In this document: positions 15,311 to 24,695 of the stretch, piece by piece
Position numbering within the stretch: position 1 is the stretch's first letter
Layout of the letters: each line of letters begins with the position of its first letter
Made by a program: the position numbers and the translations under genes
Source: CAWBVG01 sp963792175
GTDB lineage: Bacteria > Acidobacteriota > Vicinamibacteria > Vicinamibacterales > CAVVIG01
NCBI GenBank assembly: GCA_963792175.1
Contig: CAWBVG010000028.1
Span: forward strand, 8,155-72,154
DNA: 64,000 nucleotides
Direction of reading: 5' to 3'
Notes under the pieces: generated by a model
Told to the model about the DNA's origin: nothing
The model's database searches: none
What the model saw: only the letters and a program-made list of their open reading frames with translations

Positions 15311-16539
15311 CGCTTGTTCACCTCGACCGCGAACACGTGAGTCGGTCCGAACATGTTCGAGCGGAAGACGATCCATCGCATGTCCGGCGTGAATGTGACG
15401 TTTGGTTCGAGACTGTAGTCGTGCCTGGCGAGATTGACCAGCTTCTCCGCCTTCAGCACCCCGGGCTGGATGAGATCGTTCGAGTTGGGCAGCGCGTTGT
15501 CGGTGCGGTCGCGAACGAGCTGCGGACGAAACAGATAAATCCATTGACCGTTGCCGGGGGCCGCGACGCTCGACGGTCCACCGCCGTCGCCCGCGAACAG
15601 CGTTCCGTCCGGGGACACGTTGAAGTGCACCGACCACTCGGCGCGTTCGAGGTGATACCAGGTCCGCCGCCCTGTCGCCAGTTCATAGCCGGCGAGCCAG
15701 AACACTTCGCTGCGCGGCGTCTGCAGGTCGTACCAGATGTGACGGCCGTCGCCGCTGAAGAACTCGTGGCCCTCGATTTCCATGTTCATGGTCCGGCGGT
15801 GAATCTGCGTCAGGCCCGTGCCGTCCGATCGAATCGTCCACGTGCGATCGACTTTGTGCCACGGTCCTTCGTGGCAGAACAGCAGCAGCGCCGGATCGGT
15901 CGGCGAAAACTGCAGGTGATTCAGCCAGTCGGTGCTCCGGAGAATCGTCCTGGTCTGGCCCGTTCTGACGTCGACGACGAACAGCTGCATCGGCAGGCGG
16001 GCGGCAAGGCGCCGTTCCATCATGTCGCCCTTGCCGGGATAGCTGTCGCGGCCTCGCGACTCGGCGGCGTTGGGCACCGAGCCCTCGGTGATCGTTCCGG
16101 CGAGCAGCGTCTCGTCGGCGTTCACGGTCGCGATGGAGGCGCGCGGCGGCAGCGTCGCGATCTCCGTGCTGACTTTCGTGCCGAGATCGACGGCGTGCAC
16201 GGCGCCGGCCTTGACGTAGTACGCACGTCCGGTTCGGCGGCCGGTCATGATCAGGTTGACGCGGCCTTCGACCACTCTGTCGATGGCGCGTGTCTTCAGA
16301 TCGATCGTCGCCAGGCCGGTTGGCGTCGTGATGATCAGCTTCGAACCGTCGGGCGTGTACGCGTTCTGATGAAAGTAGAGGCTCTGGCTGCCCGGTTCGT
16401 CCGACAGGCGGACGACGCGATGACCGGTGTCGGGATCAGTCCACTCGCGCGGCGGCTCTTTCGAAGGCGACTGCGCGGCCGGCAGCGCGGTCAGCAGAAA
16501 CAGCGACGCCGACAGCGCACAGCTGCGAAGGTTCGCCAT
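15307..16539 (-). CDS. ogl: Oligogalacturonate lyase, PL22 family (copy 1)
   Basis: PL22 lyases cleave short oligogalacturonides by beta-elimination, using a seven-bladed propeller and a metal held by His/Gln residues. This 410-residue protein has a signal peptide (MANLRSCALSASLFLLTALPAAQ) and the family signature blocks: WTDPDTGHRVVRLSDEPGS, YFHQNAYTPDG, LNHLQFSPTDP, FCHEGPWHKVDRTW and EIEGHEFFSGDG. It is uninterrupted. Exported PL22 enzymes would act in the periplasm on imported fragments. A paralogue lies at 18976-20229. The gap to the divergent kinase start is only 30 bases, so promoters must overlap coding sequence or be very compact. Confidence 0.85.
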   Translation of the reverse strand: MANLRSCALSASLFLLTALPAAQSPSKEPPREWTDPDTGHRVVRLSDEPGSQSLYFHQNAYTPDGSKLIITTPTGLATIDLKTRAIDRVVEGRVNLIMTGRRTGRAYYVKAGAVHAVDLGTKVSTEIATLPPRASIATVNADETLLAGTITEGSVPNAAESRGRDSYPGKGDMMERRLAARLPMQLFVVDVRTGQTRTILRSTDWLNHLQFSPTDPALLLFCHEGPWHKVDRTWTIRSDGTGLTQIHRRTMNMEIEGHEFFSGDGRHIWYDLQTPRSEVFWLAGYELATGRRTWYHLERAEWSVHFNVSPDGTLFAGDGGGPSSVAAPGNGQWIYLFRPQLVRDRTDNALPNSNDLIQPGVLKAEKLVNLARHDYSLEPNVTFTPDMRWIVFRSNMFGPTHVFAVEVNKR

Positions 16540-16569
16540 TCAAGTAGTCGTAGCCTAAACTACCACCGG

Positions 16570-18957
16570 GTGATCGGCCAAACCATCTCGCACTATCGCA
16601 TCCTGGAAAAGCTGGGTCAGGGCGGCATGGGCGTCGTCTACCTGGCCGAAGACTCGCGGCTGGGACGTACCGTCGCGTTGAAATTCCTCTCCGAGGAGCT
16701 GTCGAGGGATCCGCGTGCGGTCGAACGGTTCCAGCGCGAGGCCCGCGCCGCCTCGGCCCTCAATCATCCGCACATCTGCGCGATTTACGATGTCGGAGAG
16801 CACGCCGGCCGCCATTTCATGGCGATGGAACTGCTGGAGGGCACGCCGCTGCATCAGCTGATCGCCGGCGGGCGCGCTCCCTCCCGATCGAGTCCTCGAA
16901 CTCGGCATGGAACTCGCCGATGCGCTCGAAGCCGCCCACGCCAAGGGGATCATCCACCGCGACATCAAGCCGGCCAACATCTTCGTGACCGATCGCGGTC
17001 ACGCCAAGCTGCTCGATTTCGGGCTGGCGAGGCCGCCGCTGGATCGCCAGGGGATGACGGCAGGACCGACCCAGGAGCCGTTGACCGATCCCGGCGCGGT
17101 GATGGGAACGCTGGCGTACATGTCGCCCGAACAGGTTCGCGGCGAAGACCTCGATGCCCGCACCGACCTCTTCTCGCTCGGCTGCGTGCTCTACGAGATG
17201 ACGACCGGCCGGCAGGCGTTCGCGGGCAGCACGCCAGGGACGATCCACGAGGCGATCCTGAACCGGACGCCGATTCCGGTGGGACGCGTGAATCCCGAGT
17301 CGCCGCCGAGGCTCGAAGAGGTCATCAACAAGGCGCTGGAAAAAGACCCGAAGCTGCGATACCAGCACGCGTCGGAGCTGCGCGCCGACCTGCAGCGCCT
17401 GAAGCGCGACAGCGATTCCGGCTCGCTCGCGTCGCGCCGAGAGGAAGCTCCACTCGCCGGAACCAGTGGCTGGCGACGCAAGTGGCCGCTGATCGCTGGC
17501 CGGCGCCAGTCGCCGTCGTCGCGCTGCTTGCGGCGGGCATGCAGCTCTCCGGTCTGCGGTCGGGAGAGGCGAGGCGATCAATTCGGTGGCGGTGCTGCCG
17601 TTCGTCAACGGCAGCGGCGACGCGGACGGCGATTACTTGAGCGACGGCATCACGGAAAGCCTGATCGCCAACCTGTCGCAGGTCAGGAGCCTGCGCGTCA
17701 CCGCGCGCAGCACGGTGTTTCGCTACAAAGGGAAGGAGATCGATCCTCAGAAGATCGGACAGGACTTGCACGTCGGCGCCGTGCTCTCAGGACGGCTGCT
17801 GCAACGGGACGGCACGCTGGTCGTCCGCACGGAGCTCATGGATGTGACGAACGGCTCGCAGCTCTGGGGCGGGCAGTACAACCGCAAGGTGGCCGACGTC
17901 TTCGCGCTGCAGGACGAGCTGTCGAAGGAGATCTCCGAAAGGTTGCGGCTGCGGCTGACCGACGACGAAAAGCAGCGACTGACGAAGCGTTACACCGACA
18001 ACGCCGAAGCCTACCAGCTGTATCTCAAGGGCCTCTTCTACTGGAACAAGCGGAGTCCGGACGGCCTGCAGACGGTCGATCGAGTACTTCAACCGCGCGG
18101 TGGAAGCCGATCCGCGTATGCGCTGGCGTATGCGGGCCTGGCCGACAGCTACAGCGGCATGTCGTTCTTCAACATCGTTCCCCCGAGCGCGGCGATGCCG
18201 AAGGCGAAAGCTGCCGCGGCAAAGGCGCTGGAGATCGACGGCAGTCTGGCTGAAGCTCACATTTCACTGGCCTACGCCAGCTTCACGTACGACTGGGACT
18301 GGCCCGCGGCGATCAGCCATTTCGATCGGGCACTGGCGCTCAATCGTGAGGCGGTGTTGAATCACTCCTACTATGCCTTCTATCTCTCGGTTGCCGGCCG
18401 CTTCGAGGAAGCCGTGAGCGTCGCACGACGAGCCCTGGACCGCGACCCGGTTTCCGCCGTCGCCAGCCACACGCTGGCGGTGCAGTTGGCCCTGTCCAGA
18501 CATCTCGACGATTCGATCGAGGAATGCCGCAGGACGATCGAGCTCGATCCGAGCTTCGCGGTGGCCCATGACGTGCTCGGAATGATGCTGGCGTCAAAGG
18601 GGGCGTACGCCGAAGCGCTATCCGAAATAGAGAAGGCCGTCGCCTTGACCCGAGGTGCCGCGATACCGACGGCCGATCTCGGCTACGTGCGTGCCCGCCT
18701 CGGTCAGCGGGAGCGAAGCGCGACGGATTCTGCAGCAGCTCGCCGAAGCCGCGAAGGAGCGATACACGCCCGCGCTGGCCTTCGCAATCGTTCATCTCGG
18801 TCTTGGTGAAAACGATCAGGCGTTGAACTGGCTCGAAAAGGCGTCACGAGGAGCGCTTCAATCGCCTGGCCTATCTGAGACGTGAGCCGGTCTGGGACCC
18901 ACTGCGCTCGGATCCGCGATTCGTCGATCTGCTGCGCCGCATCAACCTGCCGCAATA
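16570..18957 (+). CDS. Hanks-type Ser/Thr protein kinase with TolB-like and TPR regions, several frame changes
   Basis: The GTG at 16570 starts the kinase domain: glycine loop GQGGMG, lysine in VALKFL, catalytic loop HRDIKPANI, DFGLA and the SPEQ segment. A membrane segment near 17515-17560 (VAVVALLAAGMQLSGL) follows. The outer part begins with a TolB-amino-terminal-like region (SVAVLPFVNGSGDADGDYLSDGITESLI) and continues with TPR-like repeats (17900-18950). Such proteins sense something outside the membrane and phosphorylate cytosolic targets. Frame changes occur near 16885, 17515, 17575, 18085, 18720 and 18850. A TAAACT hexamer at 16556-16561 sits eight bases before the GTG, which would fit a leaderless transcript. 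Confidence 0.87.
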
Positions 18958-18975
18958 GGTCTCGACCGCGGGTCG

Positions 18976-20229
18976 TCAAGGTTTGTCGATGGCGACCGCA
19001 TAGACCTGCCGCGCCGCCTGCGCGAACTGGCCCGTGAAGATCACCCATTTCTTGTCCGGTGTGATGTGGACGTTCGGCTCGACGCCGCCGCGGCCCGTCA
19101 CGTAGTTGTGCCGCGACATGTTGACCAGCCGTTCGCGCGAGACGGTTCCGCCCGTCTGCACGCGCAGGAGATTGATCCACATGCCGTCGGTCGCATAGGC
19201 CACCTGCGACGCGTCGCCGCCGTCGCTGGCGAACAGCGTGTCGTCGCGCGAGCTGTTGAAGTGCACGCCCCACCAGCTGCGTTGCAGGTGATAGCGCGTG
19301 CGGGCGCCGGTCTCCATGTTCACGCCGGCGATCCAGAAATCCTGGCTGCGGGGCGTCTGCAGATCGAACCACACCGTCTTGCCGTTCCAGCTCCACCACT
19401 CGTGGCCGTTGATCTCCATGTCCATCGTGCGCTTGTGCATCAGCCGCATCTGGCTGCCGTCGGTGCGGATGGTCCACGTCCGATCGAGCTCGTGCCAGGT
19501 GCCTTCGTGGCAATACAGCAGGAGGTTCGGATCGACGGGGTTGAACTGCAGGTGATTCAGATCGCCGTACTGAAAACCCGTTTCCGTGGAGCCGCCGGTT
19601 CGCAGGTTCGTGAACACGAACGACTGCAGCGACGGGTTGACGGCGCGGCGCGCCAGGCCGTCCTCCTTGGTCACCGAGAACTGCTGATCCGGCGTGAGGT
19701 CCTCCATTTTCTTACCGGGAAACATTCGCTGAAGCTGGGGGAGGAGCGTGCGGGTTGGCGGCTTCGGGTGCGTGCCGTCCGGATCCGTCGCGTTCGCGTT
19801 CTTGACCACCGACAGCGTTTCGTCCGCGTTGATCAGGCCGCGCGCGTGCGGCACGTCGCGGGTCGCCTTCGTGTCGACGTTGAGCGCGACGATCGCCCCG
19901 CGCGCGTTGTCGTTGACGTAGATCTCGCGCGTGCGCCGCGCGAAGTAGCCGCCTCGCGCGCGCGGCGCGATCACCGCCACCCGCGCCCCGTCCGTTCCGA
20001 TCTTCGCCACGTCGATCATGGCGATCCCGTCCGGCGTGTTGACAATCAGCCGGTCCCCTTCGGGCGAAAAGGCGTTGTCGTGAAAGTACAGCGTCGATCC
20101 GCCCGCATCGCCGGTCAGCCGGACCACGCGATGGCCGGTGTCGGCGTCGATCCAGTCCTGCGGCGGCGCGTCCTGCGGCAGCCGAAGCAGTCCGGCGGCG
20201 AGCAACGTGACCAACACGACTCCTCTCAT
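18976..20229 (-). CDS. ogl: Oligogalacturonate lyase, PL22 family (copy 2)
   Basis: This is an intact 417-residue paralogue of the lyase at 15307-16539. It shares the blocks DWIDADTGHRVVRLTG, LYFHDNAFSPEGD, LNHLQFNPVDPNLLLYCHEGTWHELDRTW, EINGHEWWSWNGK and EPNVHITPD. A short signal peptide (MRGVVLVTLLAAGLLRLP) indicates export. Two PL22 genes this close suggest either different chain-length preference or saturated versus unsaturated ends. Divergent from the TonB receptor across a 307-base region, which suggests shared control. Confidence 0.85.
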   Translation of the reverse strand: MRGVVLVTLLAAGLLRLPQDAPPQDWIDADTGHRVVRLTGDAGGSTLYFHDNAFSPEGDRLIVNTPDGIAMIDVAKIGTDGARVAVIAPRARGGYFARRTREIYVNDNARGAIVALNVDTKATRDVPHARGLINADETLSVVKNANATDPDGTHPKPPTRTLLPQLQRMFPGKKMEDLTPDQQFSVTKEDGLARRAVNPSLQSFVFTNLRTGGSTETGFQYGDLNHLQFNPVDPNLLLYCHEGTWHELDRTWTIRTDGSQMRLMHKRTMDMEINGHEWWSWNGKTVWFDLQTPRSQDFWIAGVNMETGARTRYHLQRSWWGVHFNSSRDDTLFASDGGDASQVAYATDGMWINLLRVQTGGTVSRERLVNMSRHNYVTGRGGVEPNVHITPDKKWVIFTGQFAQAARQVYAVAIDKP

Positions 20230-20536
20230 CGCGGGGATGGTACACCTCTCGCGGCCGGCCGACGAGACGCGCGTCGTGGTCGGGGTCGGATACAGTATCC
20301 GACCCCGGCACTCGCTCTTGGCGACCGGCGGTTCGCCAGGTGAAACGGCGCCTGTGATGGTCGACTGGTCCTCCCGGCACGGTTGGGCGAATCAGGCCAA
20401 AACTCGGCCATTCCCGCCGGCACGCCGGTGGCCGCACGTTTCTCCCACCGAAACAACGGCAAAACCCGGCGATGGTTTGACTGGCGCATGACGCAGGCGT
20501 AGGGTTCCCCCGTCCGGATCGAACCAAGGAGTCGTC
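20230..20536. promoter_or_regulatory. Divergent control region between PL22 lyase and TonB receptor
   Basis: This 307-base gap separates divergent starts. It holds the perfect palindrome listed at 20281-20307 and, just before the receptor start, a strong ribosome binding site (AAGGAG, 20526-20531). I see no further gene in it. Confidence 0.5.
20281..20307. repeat. Perfect 13-bp-arm palindrome (REP-like or operator)
   Basis: The arms CGGGGTCGGATAC and GTATCCGACCCCG are perfect complements around a single A. It lies between divergent starts, so it is unlikely to be a terminator for either gene. An operator or a REP-type element fits better. Confidence 0.7.
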
Positions 20537-23500
20537 ATGCCCCGAGTTGTCAGGTTCGTCGTCTGCTTTGCGCTCTCGATGCTCGCGCCGTCGGCGGCGA
20601 CCGCCCAGCTGGGCGGCAGCGGATCCATTCAAGGAACCGTGCTCGACACATCCAACGCCGCCGTGCCTGGCGCGACGGTGACCGCCACGAACGTGGCGAC
20701 GGGGATCGCGACGGTCCGGCAGACGACCACTGCTGGGGTATACGCGCTGACGCCGCTGCCGCCGGGTGAGTACCGCGTGACGGTCACGCTCGACGGTTTC
20801 CAGACGTTCGTTCGCGAACACGTCGTGGTCGACGCGTTGAGCGTGATCGGGCTGAACGTGACGCTGCAGGTCGGTGCGATCACGCAGGAAGTGGTCGTGA
20901 CCGCCGCGTCTCCTCTGCTGGCGACGGCCGACGCGCGGCTCGGGCAGACGATCCGGAACGAGGTCTACACGGCGCTGCCGCTCGTGCTGAACACCGGCGG
21001 GCCGCGCGATCCGACCGCGTTCATGTTCCTGATGCCGGGCGTGCAGTCGGTGGGACGCTGGGGCAACGTCATGGGCGGCCAGGACTTCACCACCGACATG
21101 TACGTGGAAGGGATCCCGATCACCAACGCCGTCGTACAAGGAGAAGGCCGGAACCTGTCGTTCGGCATCTCGGTCGACGCCGTCGATCAGTTTCAGGTCG
21201 AGACCAGCGGCACGGCGGTCACGTTCAACGGGCAGGGCGCGTCCAACTACGTGATCAAGTCGGGCACGAACAACTTTCGTGGCGCCGGGTTCGAGTACTT
21301 CCGCAACAAGGCGCTCGACGCCAAAGCGTTCTTTGCGACGACGAAGCCGGACGACAACCAGCACGAGTACGGCGCGACGCTCGGTGGTCCGATTCGCCGG
21401 AATCAGATGTTCTTCTTCGCCGCCTACGACGGCTACCGCGACCGCCGGCAGACGGCGTCGGGGCTGGTCTCGATTCCGACGCTCGCGCAGCGCAACGGCG
21501 ATTTCAGCGCGCTGCCGGTCGTGATTTACGATCCGCGAACCACCCGGCCGAATCCGGCGGGCACCGGCTTCGTGCGCGATCCCTTCCCGGGCAACATCAT
21601 CCCGCAGGATCGGATCTCGCCGATCTCGAAGAACTTCCAGTCCTCTCTGCCGGATCCCACGAACGCCGGGCTGCAGAACAACTATCTCGGAGGCGGCCTG
21701 CCGATCGGGTTCAACAACGAGAGCGTCACCGGCAAAGTCGACGTCAAGCTGAGCCCGCGGCAGCAGATCTCGGTCCTGTTCTCTCACGGCAAGCGCAGCC
21801 AGGCCACGCCGTATCGAGGCGGCACCAATCCGCAGACCTTGTTGCCGCTGCCGTACAGCGAAACGCGACTCGTCGAAGAGATTCCAACCAGCGCCCAGGT
21901 GAAGCACACGATCGTGCTGGGACCCCAATGGGTCAACCAGGCGAGCGTCGGCTTCTCCCGTCTGTCGGTCCCGATCTTCAACGCGACGATCGACGGGCAG
22001 TACCCGATCAAAGCCGGGCTGCGGGGGCTGCCCGCCGGCGAAGCCGATTCGTCGTTTCCGGAGATTTCGTTCGCCGGACCGAACGCGATCACGCAGTGGC
22101 GCGGCACCGACGCGCGGGCGTTCACCGAATACCTGAACAACTACACGGTGCAGGACAACCTGAACTGGAGCCGCGGCCGGCACACGATGACGTTCGGCTT
22201 TCAGGCGCAGCGGATGGACGCCGACGAGCGCGAGCGCACGTACGGCAGTCTCGCGACGTTTGGCTTCAGCAACGCGCAGACGGCCGGGTTCAATGCGGCC
22301 GGCACGCTCCTGACGACCACCGGCAACGCGTATGCGAGCTTCCTCCTCGGCGAGCTGAATGCGACCACGGTGGTGCAGGACTCCCAGGTTGCGACCAGCG
22401 GGCGGTTCTACGCCTACGCCGGGTGGGCGCAGGACGATTTCAAGCTGCGGCCCAACCTGACCCTGAACCTCGGACTTCGCTACGACATCATGAAGCCCTA
22501 TACCGAGGTGTACGACCGGTGGTCGTTCATGGATCCGACGCTGCCAAATCCCGCCGTGGGTGGCTATCCGGGCGCCTTGGTGTTCGCGGGCGACGGTCCG
22601 GACAGTTGTCACTGCCGAACGCCGATCAACACCTACTACGGCGCGATCGGACCGCGGCTCGGCCTGGCGTACGGGCTGAACGAACGGACCGTGGTGCGGG
22701 CGGCGTACGGGATCAACTATTCCCGCCGCGGCGCGGTCGGCGGCCGCGCCGGCGCGCGCAACGGCACCGGCACGCTTGGCCTGTCGGCGAACGCGAGTTT
22801 CCCGAGCGCGAACGGCTTCGATCCGTCTTACAACTGGAACAACGGCGTGCCGGCCTATCCGCTGCCGCCCTTCTTCGACCCGACGCTCAACACCGGGTTC
22901 GTCACCGGCCGCGGCACCGGCGGCACCGTGACCTACGGCGATCCCGAGATTGGCGGCCGGCCGCCTCGCTATCAGAACTGGAATGCGGGGGTGCAGCGCA
23001 CACTCTGGCGCACGCTGACGCTCGGCGCGACCTACGCCGGCAGCCGCGGCGATTTCCTCGGCGGCAGCGGCCGCGGTTTCTATTCGAATCAGATGGATCC
23101 GCGCTTCCTGGTGCTCGGCAATCTGCTCACGCAGCAGGCCTCGGCGGCCAGCATCGCCGCCGCGCAGGCGATCGTGCCCGGCGTGAAGCTGCCGTACACC
23201 GGCTTTTCCGGAACGATCGGTCAGATGCTGCGGCCGTTCCCGCAGTATTCGGGGGTGACGGACGTCTACGGCGACCTCGCACGCTCGACGTACCACTCGA
23301 TTCAGTTGACGCTCGAGAAGCGGCGGTCAGACGACGGGCTGATCGTGAACTTCAACTACACCTACAGCCGGACCGAGGACAATCTGGCGGCGCGGACCGG
23401 CTACAACTTCGACCAGGACTGGGCGGTCGGCGTCAACGATCAGCCGCACGTCTGGAACGCGATGGTGGTCTACAACGTGCCGTTCGGCGCGGAAGGCAAG

Positions 23501-24016
23501 CCGGGCAGCAGCAACCCGGTGCTGCGGGCGATTGTCAAAAACTGGCAGCTGTCGGGCATCACGCAGTTCCGATCGGGCCGGCCGCTGGGCTCGATTCTCG
23601 CCGCCTGCAACCTGCCGAACGCCGGGACCTGCTACGCCGATTTCGCTCCCGGCTTCTCGGGCGATGTCCGCATCAACGGCGACTACGGGGATGGTGACGT
23701 GCTGGGTACCGCGCCGCCCACCTACATCGACCGCACCGCGTTCCAGTCGCCCGCGGCGTTCGCCTACGGGAACACGCCGCGGACGCTCGCGTTCGACCTG
23801 CGCAACCCGAGCTCGTTCAATCAGGATCTCAGCGTCCGGCGCGACTTCCGCATGTCGAAGCTGAAGCTCGGCCTCGGCGTCGACGTGTTCAATCTATTCA
23901 ACACGGTCGTCTTCGGAGGCATCCAGGCCAACATCACCAATGCGAATTTCGGACGGGTGAGCTCGCAGACCAACACGCCGCGCGTGGGGCAGATCAAAGT
24001 GCGCGTGGAGTTCTGA
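20537..24016 (+). CDS. TonB-dependent receptor with carboxypeptidase-regulatory domain (Oar-like)
   Basis: This is an outer-membrane beta-barrel of 1,159 residues in one unbroken frame. The signal peptide ends at TATA-Q (about residue 27). A carboxypeptidase-regulatory Ig-like domain follows (IQGTVLDTSNAAVPGATVTATN, about 33-115), then a plug region (GQDFTTDMYVEGIPITNA) and a long barrel that ends in the aromatic-terminated strand VGQIKVRVEF. Members of this acidobacterial family are thought to import oligosaccharides or peptides with TonB energy. Between two oligogalacturonate lyases and rhamnose mutarotase, a pectin-derived ligand is the natural inference. Confidence 0.9.
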   Translation: MPRVVRFVVCFALSMLAPSAATAQLGGSGSIQGTVLDTSNAAVPGATVTATNVATGIATVRQTTTAGVYALTPLPPGEYRVTVTLDGFQTFVREHVVVDALSVIGLNVTLQVGAITQEVVVTAASPLLATADARLGQTIRNEVYTALPLVLNTGGPRDPTAFMFLMPGVQSVGRWGNVMGGQDFTTDMYVEGIPITNAVVQGEGRNLSFGISVDAVDQFQVETSGTAVTFNGQGASNYVIKSGTNNFRGAGFEYFRNKALDAKAFFATTKPDDNQHEYGATLGGPIRRNQMFFFAAYDGYRDRRQTASGLVSIPTLAQRNGDFSALPVVIYDPRTTRPNPAGTGFVRDPFPGNIIPQDRISPISKNFQSSLPDPTNAGLQNNYLGGGLPIGFNNESVTGKVDVKLSPRQQISVLFSHGKRSQATPYRGGTNPQTLLPLPYSETRLVEEIPTSAQVKHTIVLGPQWVNQASVGFSRLSVPIFNATIDGQYPIKAGLRGLPAGEADSSFPEISFAGPNAITQWRGTDARAFTEYLNNYTVQDNLNWSRGRHTMTFGFQAQRMDADERERTYGSLATFGFSNAQTAGFNAAGTLLTTTGNAYASFLLGELNATTVVQDSQVATSGRFYAYAGWAQDDFKLRPNLTLNLGLRYDIMKPYTEVYDRWSFMDPTLPNPAVGGYPGALVFAGDGPDSCHCRTPINTYYGAIGPRLGLAYGLNERTVVRAAYGINYSRRGAVGGRAGARNGTGTLGLSANASFPSANGFDPSYNWNNGVPAYPLPPFFDPTLNTGFVTGRGTGGTVTYGDPEIGGRPPRYQNWNAGVQRTLWRTLTLGATYAGSRGDFLGGSGRGFYSNQMDPRFLVLGNLLTQQASAASIAAAQAIVPGVKLPYTGFSGTIGQMLRPFPQYSGVTDVYGDLARSTYHSIQLTLEKRRSDDGLIVNFNYTYSRTEDNLAARTGYNFDQDWAVGVNDQPHVWNAMVVYNVPFGAEGKPGSSNPVLRAIVKNWQLSGITQFRSGRPLGSILAACNLPNAGTCYADFAPGFSGDVRINGDYGDGDVLGTAPPTYIDRTAFQSPAAFAYGNTPRTLAFDLRNPSSFNQDLSVRRDFRMSKLKLGLGVDVFNLFNTVVFGGIQANITNANFGRVSSQTNTPRVGQIKVRVEF

Positions 24017-24030
24017 CGCCGAGCCCTCGA

Positions 24031-24344
24031 TAACGGAGCATACGGAGGGAACGGCTTAACCACAGAGCCACAGAGCAACGGAGGTTGAACGGTCGATTCG
24101 ACGGGTCGGCCTGCGAGGCAGGCCGACGAGCGCGGACGGATCGGATCGCGGAAAAACGAACACCAGTCAAAGTGGTGTGGGATGTTCGTTTTCCACGATC
24201 CGATCGTTCGCGCCGCGTCGCTTCGCGACGCCCGTCGAATCGTCATCCCCTCGCCATCACGCCCGCAGCGTGCGGCTCTGTTCGTCTTCGTTGCTCCGTT
24301 TCTCTGTGGTTAGACCGTTCGCTCCGTCATCTCTGCGATCTCGG
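24031..24344. repeat. Nested palindromic element, copy A
   Basis: This is a roughly 300-base element with imperfect outer inverted repeats (TAACGGAG...ACCACAGAG at the left, CTCTGTGGTTAGACCGTTCGCTCCGTCA at the right). It has a perfect 12-bp inner stem: CGATTCGACGGG at 24094-24105 pairs with CCCGTCGAATCG at 24231-24242. Inside are a GTCGGCCTGC/GCAGGCCGAC hairpin, a GGATCGGATCG / CGATCCGATCG stem and a GCGTCGC-TT-GCGACGC type hairpin. It fills the gap between the convergent TonB receptor and rhaM, and its right end contains the rhaM stop codon. Confidence 0.85.
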
Positions 24345-24659
24345 CGCGCTCAGGTGGAACACCTCGCGGAGGTCGCGCGATTCCGGGCTGTCGTCGGGGT
24401 TTGAGGGCATCAGCTCCCGCATCGATCGCCACCAGCGCCGGCAGACCTCGGTGTCGGCGATGGCGGCCCAGCGCTCGTCGCTCTCCACCTCCGCGTATCC
24501 GAACAGATCGTTGGTGTCGGGGTCGAGAAAGATGCTGTAACTCCGGACGCCATGGGCCCGCAGCACGTCGTCCAGCTCCGCCCAGATCGGGTTGTGGCGG
24601 CGCGTGTACTCGGCCTGACCGCCGGGGTGCAGCGACATTCTGAACGCCTTGCGAATCAC
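24327..24659 (-). CDS. rhaM: L-rhamnose mutarotase
   Basis: The enzyme interconverts alpha and beta L-rhamnose so that the correct anomer enters catabolism. The sequence MIRKAFRMSLHPGGQAEY then RRHNPIW matches the family closely, with the catalytic pair at Tyr18 and His22; ERWAAIADTEVCRRWW and MPSNPDDSPESRDLREVF follow. I choose the GTG at 24659 because it gives the family-typical MIRKAF start. The 110-residue length is slightly over the usual 104. The extra tail (SAPRSQR) and the stop lie inside the end of the neighbouring palindromic element. No export signal, so cytosolic. Confidence 0.93.
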   Translation of the reverse strand: MIRKAFRMSLHPGGQAEYTRRHNPIWAELDDVLRAHGVRSYSIFLDPDTNDLFGYAEVESDERWAAIADTEVCRRWWRSMRELMPSNPDDSPESRDLREVFHLSAPRSQR

Positions 24660-24669
24660 GACGGCTCCC

Positions 24670-24692
24670 TGTGTTATGGTCTGCGGAACACA
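24670..24692. promoter_or_regulatory. Candidate operator between rhaM and its divergent regulator
   Basis: TGTGTT (24670-24675) and AACACA (24687-24692) form a 6-bp inverted repeat with an 11-base spacer, in the 36-base gap between the divergent starts. Placement suggests autoregulation by the adjacent regulator; this is inference. Confidence 0.4.
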
Positions 24693-24695
24693 GCC

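Noticed and set aside
19712..23296. A 1,194-codon minus-strand open frame
   Set aside because: Antisense to the intact TonB receptor and in a shifted frame of the PL22 gene; Arg/Ala/Gly-rich with no domain.
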